The notes below the pieces were generated by a model, which saw only the letters and a list, made by a program, of their open reading frames with translations, did no database searches and was not told the origin of the DNA. DNA of 16,896 nt. Source: Stramenopiles sp. TOSAG23-3 (lineage: Eukaryota; Sar). The position numbers were made by a program, and so were the translations under genes. How positions within the stretch are numbered: the stretch's first letter is position 1; each line of letters starts with the position of its first letter. Location: assembly GCA_900128585.1 (NCBI GenBank), contig LT642471.1, positions 1-16,896 of the forward strand, given 5' to 3'. This document shows positions 8,889-14,503 of this stretch, in pieces.

Positions 8889-9650
8889 CTAGAGAACAAC
8901 ACAATGGCCTCTCCAGTAGCAACCCGCTGGTTTTGATGTGTCTACAGGACCATCAAACAGCTGGCTCTTCCAGGTTTGCCGTGCTGCGCCTGCTAAAATT
9001 AAAGTATTGTTGAGCTCTTTGGTCAACTCCTCGTCATTTTCGTGACAAATTATAACATTTTTAACGGTTGACACTCCTCCCGCTTTCAGAAAAATGTCTT
9101 TGTTTTCTAGGGATTTTATCATGTGTTGGCAAGCCCACGTAGCCCTCCACACTACAAATTTGTTTGCTCTGTGCTTTACCAAAGCCTGTAACACGCACGT
9201 CAAGGCGCCCATTTTCCCCAAACTAACGTTCATGTTTGCAACGGGAGCAACTTCCGTCCCACGATTAAAGGTGAACATCCCTTCGTGCCGGGCGTGCCTC
9301 TCTCGCATCGAAAAAGCAGCTAATTCGGCGAGCGCGGCGCACCCACGAGCTTGTACGAAAGGGTTTCTTGTGTTCGCCTGCATAACACGTATCAAGTCCC
9401 TCGGGCCATTAAGCTTTGCATCTTCTATTAAATCTTTTGCCTCTTCTTGCTTGTCTTTATCCGTCCCACTTTTGCCTCCAGCACCCTGCAACTCTTTCAC
9501 CGTTTGTTGAGCTGCCCCCTCGTCGCCACTGAGCACTTCTTGCTGGATGTGATACAATAATGCCTGATCGTGCTTGTGCTTGTTGTCAACACGACGTTTC
9601 TGTCTACCAATAATATCATCCTGTAGCTTATAATTTATTGTCGTCTTCAT
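8889..9650 (-). CDS. Armadillo-repeat-like protein with C-terminal CaaX box (CVVL)
   Basis: A 253-residue protein. The N-terminal ~80 residues are charged, with basic (GRQKRR) and acidic helical stretches. Residues about 84-223 look like two or three armadillo/HEAT-type helical repeats: PRDLIRVM...RGCAALAELA, LGKMGALTCVLQALVKH...WACQHMI, and IFLKAGGVSTVKNVI...NNTLILAG. Such repeats bind protein partners. The chain ends GHCVVL-stop. Cys250 with two aliphatics and a final Leu fits a CaaX box of the type preferred by geranylgeranyltransferase I, so membrane anchoring is predicted. No signal peptide or transmembrane segment is seen. It lies downstream of the start of, and on the same strand as, the Rho-GEF. 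The ATG at 9650 is preceded on the mRNA strand by a start-stop ATGTAA. The function is unknown beyond a likely membrane-bound scaffold. Confidence 0.85.
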   Translation of the reverse strand: MKTTINYKLQDDIIGRQKRRVDNKHKHDQALLYHIQQEVLSGDEGAAQQTVKELQGAGGKSGTDKDKQEEAKDLIEDAKLNGPRDLIRVMQANTRNPFVQARGCAALAELAAFSMRERHARHEGMFTFNRGTEVAPVANMNVSLGKMGALTCVLQALVKHRANKFVVWRATWACQHMIKSLENKDIFLKAGGVSTVKNVIICHENDEELTKELNNTLILAGAARQTWKSQLFDGPVDTSKPAGCYWRGHCVVL

Positions 9651-10020
9651 TTTACATAGTATATCCTTTGACGCCTCCGGCTGTCCAAATAGCGGACTGA
9701 AAGTTATTTCCTGGAACTAGTGTCCGATTCAACAACCCACGCGTGCTTCAGGTGTAGCGAGAACAGGAAAATTACCTACCTACTGAACGGCTCTTGCGCA
9801 AACGTTGTTCGTGTTAAACAATTGATCCGAATAAAATGGGTATTATTTTTATTAATAATAAAAAACCACCCACCAACAAGTATAAAATACTACGGTATTA
9901 CCGAAGGAGTATAAAAGTACGAGAAGTAGAACAGAAAAACAACCACACCCCCGTGTTCGTTCGTTCTTTTTTGTTGTTGTTGTTTTTGATTGTTGTTGTT
10001 ACCTTGGTATTTATAGACTA

Positions 10021-10041
10021 ATTAATACCACAGGTATTAAT
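10021..10041. promoter_or_regulatory. Perfect inverted repeat ATTAATACC-ACA-GGTATTAAT
   Basis: Nine perfectly paired bases flank a three-base spacer. The half-site GGTATTA recurs in the same intergenic region (9894, 10092, 10369 across the palindrome) and in the 5' flank of the secreted-protein gene as GGTATTAATAC (13840-13850). The geometry suits a dimeric DNA-binding protein, which is inference from symmetry and recurrence. Confidence 0.4.
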
Positions 10042-10362
10042 AATAAAATATAAATTGTTGTTATATTTAGAAGGAGGAAAAGTACCTTCTTGGTATTACA
10101 ACAACAAAACAATAAAAAACGACAAGGAGGCAAGGAGGAGGAGTGGAGGAGTGTTTGTTGCACCTTCTTCTTTGATCTTTGATGATGATTTATCCGGTAG
10201 GTAAGGACCTTGTTCAGGTAATAGACTATTATATTCATACCGGTACGGTAGGAGGGTACTGCAAGGTCCTGACTCCCTGCTGTGTTGTTGTTGTTGTTGG
10301 TTATAGCAATTCTTTAATCTTCCATCCAAACAACTACGAGGACGGTACGCACGTTCGTACGG

Positions 10363-10440
10363 TACCATGGTATTAAACCAGGAATGGAACCGTGCCTTTC
10401 TTGGTTCCGTACTTGGTATAATACCGTACTTGGTACCAAA
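10363..10440. promoter_or_regulatory. GGTACC/TTGGTA palindrome cluster with 17-bp-spaced direct repeats
   Basis: It contains the palindrome TACCATGGTA (10363-10372) and two exact 12-bp copies of CCGTACTTGGTA starting 17 bases apart (10407 and 10424). Further TTGG...GTACC half-sites run to 10437. It lies about 240-310 bases upstream of the EF-hand-like gene start. Related TTGGTAC motifs occur upstream of the GEF gene near 8730. Confidence 0.4.
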
Positions 10441-10637
10441 CTTGTTGGGATGGGACGTCTTCCTCCTTCCTCCTCCTTCCTCCTCCCTCCTCCTCCTCCG
10501 CCCCCCCGGCTCGCAAAAAAAAAAAACAGTGAGAAGTGACGCAAGCACTCTCTCTCCCTTTCTCTTTTGGTTTCACGGCACCGCTTGCACTAAGGGTTAA
10601 CAAACTGACAATTCATTTTTGAAACGTAGTCAGTTTG

Positions 10638-10649
10638 ATGATCGAATGA
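10638..10649 (+). other. Three-codon upstream ORF before the EF-hand-like gene
   Basis: ATG ATC GAA TGA ends 24 bases before the main ATG and in the same frame; its stop codon also fixes 10674 as the first in-frame start. A second upstream ATG at 10646 opens a frame that overlaps the main start out of frame. Either would matter only if the transcript begins upstream of 10638, which the sequence cannot show. Confidence 0.25.
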
Positions 10650-10673
10650 TACTGCTGTATTATTGGCACAGAC

Positions 10674-12635
10674 ATGGAGGTAACTTCTGGCACGACAAGC
10701 GTTACGCCAGGTCTGAATGGTTCGGTCATACCAGTAAAGTTAGCTGCCAAAGCTCGGTGGGCAGACTTAAAGAGCAAAGTAAACAAAACTGTTGATACGA
10801 AAGGAAAAGTAAAGAATATTAAAGTAAAATATAGGGTGAGTGATGTGTGGCAGCAAATTATGGACAACGAGGAACTTTCTGATGTTGCTGGAAAAAGTGC
10901 TGCTGGGCACGGTTCAGCAGCGGGAATGAAGTTAACAATTAGTATGTACGACACTAACTTTCCACCGACAGTCAGCGACAACGTGACGAAGTGGACCCGC
11001 CCCCCGGAAAAAATATTCTCTCAAAATGTAGGCGACGGGGTTCAGGATTTTCGTTGGCTGTCCATGATAGCGACAAAACGCTACACAGCTGGTTACAAAC
11101 CGAATGGTAGGCTCAGGCAGAGGGAGCTTGCAGTAGGCAGCAGGGCGAACATGATGCCACAGAAAATCTATCTTGAAAAAGTTGGCGAATCGATGGGGTT
11201 CGATAAGAAAAGCACTAAAGTTATTACTGAAAGCACGAAACTCAAAGCGGCTTTGCGGGATGGGGACACAGTCTATGTACATTTTCGGAAAGGGGTTCCC
11301 CTTGGACTATTTGCAGGGAGGGAGGATTCAAAAATTCAGGTGCCGCTCTTCATGAACTGTACCGCATCCGACCGAGATCTTAAGGCGAAGCAGAAGGCGA
11401 AGAAGTACCACGCGTTTCTGAAAACCAAGAGGGACAAGGTTAGGAAGCTTCAACCGTTCAAAGTCCATTCGATATACACCAGAAAAGAGGAAAAGGCGGG
11501 GCCAGAGCTAGTGCAGGAACCAGGACCAGCACAGCCAGCACAAAAAGACAAAAAGGTGGTTGAAAAGCCTTTGGACCTTCCAACATCCGTATTTTCCGAA
11601 CGCGCCGAACTTGCAGATTCACGGGGTTTTTACGACACCGACGATTTTTACGAAAGGGTTTGTGAGGCGGACTTTCATTACTGCCCGCGGATCCGCCGCA
11701 TGGTAGAGGAGGACCCAGGAGACTATGAAAAGATAAAAGACATTGTTGCAGAGAACTATAGGTACATCCGCGAAGCATTTCGCTATCATGTCGCGGAGTC
11801 TGCGAGTGACTCTTTTGAAATGTCTTGGATGGACTTTACGGCGTTCGCAAAATTTTCAAAAATAGTTGACCCCCACGAAGAAGAAAGTGGCGGTTTCAGT
11901 TTCAATGACCTCGACAGTATTTGGATTTTAGTCAATTGCCACGAGCACAACGATGCAGTTAAGAGCCACCACATTCGGTACCTTAGCCGGTTTGAATTTT
12001 TGGAAGCTCTTGTGCGCATTGCAGTTTCCAAGTATGGCTTGAATGACGCCGGCCACCCGCGAAAGGTGTCCAGCGCGGTGGAGACTTTGCTGGAGGCCAA
12101 CATCAAGCAGATTTACAAACGCATGGACGCAAACGTGTTTCGCCGAACCAGGCTATACTTGAACTCAACAAACAAGGTGTTTGGCGAGCATGAAAAAAGC
12201 TTAAGGTTACTCTTTCGAACCTACGCAAAGTTTCAAAGCCGTAAAGACAAGTACACCAGGAAACATACGATAAAAAATGGTGGAATTGCGTTTGCCGACG
12301 ATCCGAATTGTCTGACAAAAGTTCAATTTATAGAGCTTTTGCAAGCTGCCGGAGTGTTTGGGGACAAGAGGCGACTGAAAAAGGACGCATGCAGAGTTTT
12401 CATTTATGCGCAAAATACGACTTTAGACGAGTTTCAAAGATCAAAAGAAGCAGCATTACGAGATGACTCCAAGACGCTCTGCTACCCTGAGTTCCTTGAA
12501 GCAATTGCCAGGCTGGCCGAAGTTGATCACGTCGCAGCAAAAATGCGCGAGAGAACCGAAGAGTTGCCTGGAAATGATTTTACCTTGCAACTTTCGAATT
12601 TCCTATCTTCTGTGACATCGAAAATGAATCTTTAA
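10674..12635 (+). CDS. EF-hand-like helical protein with two degenerate repeat modules
   Basis: A 653-residue protein. Residues 1-210 form an N-terminal region with a conserved-looking core (RWLSMIATKRYTAGYKPNGR, then RQRELAVGSR and KIYLEKVGESMGF, with LKAALRDGDTVYVHF ending it). A Lys-rich linker (230-300) follows. The C-terminal half has two similar modules, each an EF-hand-like helix pair. Module 1 (about 360-455) ends YLSRFEFLEALVRIAVSKYG. Module 2 (about 505-618) ends LCYPEFLEAIARLAE. The repeated (Y/R)xEFLEAxxRxA signature is of a kind seen in protist proteins annotated as EF-hand-like, some of them ciliary. I see no full DxDxDG calcium loop, so calcium binding is doubtful. No signal peptide or membrane segment is visible. 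The ATG at 10674 is the first after an in-frame stop at 10647-10649. The cellular role is unknown; a cytoskeletal or flagellar part is a guess. Confidence 0.88.
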   Translation: MEVTSGTTSVTPGLNGSVIPVKLAAKARWADLKSKVNKTVDTKGKVKNIKVKYRVSDVWQQIMDNEELSDVAGKSAAGHGSAAGMKLTISMYDTNFPPTVSDNVTKWTRPPEKIFSQNVGDGVQDFRWLSMIATKRYTAGYKPNGRLRQRELAVGSRANMMPQKIYLEKVGESMGFDKKSTKVITESTKLKAALRDGDTVYVHFRKGVPLGLFAGREDSKIQVPLFMNCTASDRDLKAKQKAKKYHAFLKTKRDKVRKLQPFKVHSIYTRKEEKAGPELVQEPGPAQPAQKDKKVVEKPLDLPTSVFSERAELADSRGFYDTDDFYERVCEADFHYCPRIRRMVEEDPGDYEKIKDIVAENYRYIREAFRYHVAESASDSFEMSWMDFTAFAKFSKIVDPHEEESGGFSFNDLDSIWILVNCHEHNDAVKSHHIRYLSRFEFLEALVRIAVSKYGLNDAGHPRKVSSAVETLLEANIKQIYKRMDANVFRRTRLYLNSTNKVFGEHEKSLRLLFRTYAKFQSRKDKYTRKHTIKNGGIAFADDPNCLTKVQFIELLQAAGVFGDKRRLKKDACRVFIYAQNTTLDEFQRSKEAALRDDSKTLCYPEFLEAIARLAEVDHVAAKMRERTEELPGNDFTLQLSNFLSSVTSKMNL

Positions 12636-12901
12636 AGCGCAAGAAGGACGCATTACGAGTGCACTTACTCAGTTGTAATTAAAAGGAGGTTCATACGTGC
12701 GTCATACGAGTGTCGAGCATCTTTCTGGTCACAAATACATATGATAGAGGAAGATAAACCTTTAATGACTTAAAAAATAGCCAATTTTTTGTTTTTGCTT
12801 AATAACAAAACTCTCTAAGATTTATAAACATTTCCTAACTTTTGAAGTTACAAAAAAAAAGTAGATGCCTTTTTTTAATACATATTTAAGTTTAAAAATA
12901 T
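12636..12901. other. Short convergent intergenic region with one dispersed-repeat copy
   Basis: This 266-base stretch lies between two gene 3' ends. It contains one copy of the AGCCAATTTTTTGTTTTTG motif at about 12778-12797, preceded by AAACCTTTAA (12756-12765), which also occurs at 6137-6146 in the other convergent region. No ORF or RNA gene was recognised. Confidence 0.7.
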
Positions 12902-13627
12902 TTAAGCAAACAACGAAGATACCCCACTGTGTGCACGCAACTTTCTTTTCTGCGACAGCACTTTCTCCAGTGCATTCAAGTCTTCACGCAAACAGAGCGC
13001 CTTCATCCCGGGCGGTTCGACCGGGTTACTTTCCATCATGCAATCATCAAAGTCAGCGTCATCCGTGAACTTGTCGCAATGGTTACAGAACAGTTTGAAC
13101 GTCATTTGCTGGCATTTTGGTTGGAACGCTTCCAATTCGTTCAGTCGTTTCCTGTAGAACACTCGTTTTGCCACAGGATGCATCCTTGCAAACCATCCTT
13201 CCATGGTCGCCCGTCGATTGCCGCATCTCGTACGACGACGATGCGCGCTTAGCCTTCGTGTTTGGGGCAATGTTCCTCCCTTCCCCAGGGCTTCCAAGAG
13301 CTCACGCACACAGAGCGCCCTCATCGCGGGCGTTTCAACCGGGTTACTACTCTCTGTCATGCAGTGATCAAAGTCAGCGTCATCCGTGAACTTGTCGCAA
13401 TGGTTACAGAACAGTTTGAACGTCATTTGCTGGCATTTTGGCTGGAACGCTTCCAACTCGTTTATTCGTTTCCTGTAGAACACTCGTTTTGCCACAGGAT
13501 GCATCCTTGCAAAAATTCCTTCCATGGTGACCTCCCGGTCGCTGCACCTGCCGGAGAGCGCAGAGGCGGTTCGGGCCCCCATTGTGGCAAACGCTAACAA
13601 TACCAGTAGAGCGGTAAAGAATTTCAT
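12902..13627 (-). CDS. Secreted Cys-rich protein with two near-identical 107-residue units
   Basis: A 241-residue protein. Residues 1-24 form a clear signal peptide (MKFFTALLVLLAFATMGA, with an ASA cleavage site before LSG). The mature part is two tandem units, residues 28-134 and 135-241, each with six cysteines at matching positions (28/135, 65/172, 74/181, 77/184, 89/196, 106/212), which suggests three disulfides per unit. Both units contain ARMHPVAKRVFYRKR, ELEAFQPKCQQMTFKLFCNH and DKFTDDADFD. Each ends in a basic segment (TRRLSAHRRR and QKRKLRAH) that could be a dibasic processing site. I recognise no family. Possible roles are an extracellular or vacuolar structural protein, or a binding protein. 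No function is asserted. The ATG at 13627 is placed well because it begins the signal peptide. Confidence 0.88.
   Translation of the reverse strand: MKFFTALLVLLAFATMGARTASALSGRCSDREVTMEGIFARMHPVAKRVFYRKRINELEAFQPKCQQMTFKLFCNHCDKFTDDADFDHCMTESSNPVETPAMRALCVRELLEALGKGGTLPQTRRLSAHRRRTRCGNRRATMEGWFARMHPVAKRVFYRKRLNELEAFQPKCQQMTFKLFCNHCDKFTDDADFDDCMMESNPVEPPGMKALCLREDLNALEKVLSQKRKLRAHSGVSSLFA
12905..13225 (-). repeat. C-terminal copy of the 321-bp in-frame tandem duplication
   Basis: This is unit 2 of the secreted protein. Aligned with unit 1 at a constant 321-bp offset, bases 13046-13120 are identical to 13367-13441 over 75 bases. The wider core 13046-13192 has only four differences (13121, 13136, 13142, 13144), of which two are silent and the other two make one Leu/Ile change. 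Outside the core the units diverge clearly, including a one-codon deletion near residue 199. Confidence 0.92.
13226..13546 (-). repeat. N-terminal copy of the 321-bp in-frame tandem duplication
   Basis: This is unit 1 of the secreted protein, residues 28-134, and is the partner of 12905-13225. The very high identity in the middle with weaker similarity at both edges fits either a recent duplication with selection at the edges, or gene conversion restricted to the core. Confidence 0.92.
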
Positions 13628-14503
13628 CTGTTGCTCTTTTGTTGTGATTTGTGAATGTTTGATGTGTTAAAAAAAAAAGAAACTCTAAAATTCATCTGGC
13701 CGTAAAGAACTGTTTCTACTGTATGTATATAACTATATTTCAAATTTTTACATGCGAACGATCCATTAATTTTTTCTTACTTATTAATTACAGCTTGTAT
13801 TTTTGTGTGTGTTGTTTGTGTGTCCACAAAGGGTGTGCTGGTATTAATACTGGTACGTACACAGAAAAAAAAGTGCTGAAAAGAAAAAAAAAATGGAATT
13901 TTATTAAAGAATAATAATTAATAAAATATAGGTAAAAACAAGTACATTTATTAAGTATAAATAATATACTGTAATTAATTACAGATAACGTTTGAAATCG
14001 GAACCAATGCGTTGGAGTGGTTTGTAAAATTTAATTCTCAATAGATAAAAACAAGAAAAATTGGCTGTTATTTTATAGTAATTTTAAAAAACAAGAAAAT
14101 TGGCTGTTGTTTAGGTAATTAAAATTAATGTACTGCGAACTGAACTCTAAATTTCGAACTTATCTTTGCTCTTGTAGTAATTAAAATTAAAAGAAAAAAG
14201 AAGGTGTCAGTTCAAGAACAATATCGATAAAAGCAAGAAAATTGGCTGTTATTTAAGTAAATATAATTTAGCTTCCTCATACCCTACCAAGTAATAGATA
14301 ACTTTTTAAAACAAGAAAATTGGATAACTTTTTTTTGCAAAGAAAGTGTTGGGTGTGGGCCTAAACCACCAATCATACCTCTTTCTTATTAAACGTGCGT
14401 TTGGGTAATTTTATACGGGTTTAAGAAGCTGTAAATCTGTTTAAAAATTAAATGATCGTTCTGGGAAAATGTTCTGCTGCTGCTGTACTCTGATGTGAAG
14501 GAT
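13628..14503. other. Intergenic: secreted-protein promoter and repeat-rich 3' flank of the PWWP gene
   Basis: The right-hand part is the 3' flank of the PWWP gene and carries four copies of the ACAAGAAAATTGGCTGTT motif (about 14044, 14082, 14225, and a truncated one at 14303). It also has an inverted TTCGCAGTACA module at 14117-14149 and GCTTCCTCATAC at 14271-14282. The left-hand part is the 5' flank of the secreted-protein gene and has a TATATA-like site at about 13726-13735 and the GGTATTAATAC...GGTACGTAC palindromes at 13840-13860. No gene is seen in the 876 bases. Confidence 0.7.
13840..13860. promoter_or_regulatory. GTATTAATAC and GTACGTAC palindromes upstream of the secreted-protein gene
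   Basis: Two perfect palindromes sit almost side by side, GTATTAATAC (13841-13850) and GTACGTAC (13853-13860), about 215-235 bases upstream of the ATG. They repeat the two motif types found in the divergent promoter region at 9651-10673. A shared regulatory role is inferred from recurrence only. Confidence 0.35.

Larger units (their letters stand above)
9651..10673. promoter_or_regulatory. 1-kb divergent promoter region
   Basis: This region separates two divergent starts (armadillo gene on minus, EF-hand-like gene on plus). Only low-complexity ORFs occur. Visible signals include TATAAAATAC at 9881 and TATAAAAG at 9910 on the plus strand, and a perfect inverted repeat ATTAATACC-ACA-GGTATTAAT at 10021-10041. 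There is also TAATAG-A-CTATTA at 10219-10231 and a dense cluster of GGTAC palindromes at 10240-10440. Within that cluster are two direct copies of CCGTACTTGGTA at 10407-10418 and 10424-10435. A pyrimidine tract rich in CCTCC lies at 10458-10507, and on the other strand a CCTCC tract lies at about 10123-10150. The TATA-like sites are too far from 10674 to be assigned to that gene with confidence. Confidence 0.55.

Noticed and set aside
10096-10603. Several overlapping short ORFs on both strands in the divergent promoter
   Set aside because: They consist of Arg/Gly/Glu or Leu/Pro/Ser runs encoded by CCTCC/GGAGG tracts and have no recognisable domain.
13262-13597. Plus-strand ORFs opposite the secreted protein (also 12929-13252), similar to each other
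   Set aside because: Their similarity only mirrors the 321-bp duplication on the coding strand. The minus-strand frame has a signal peptide and conserved cysteines, so it is the real gene.
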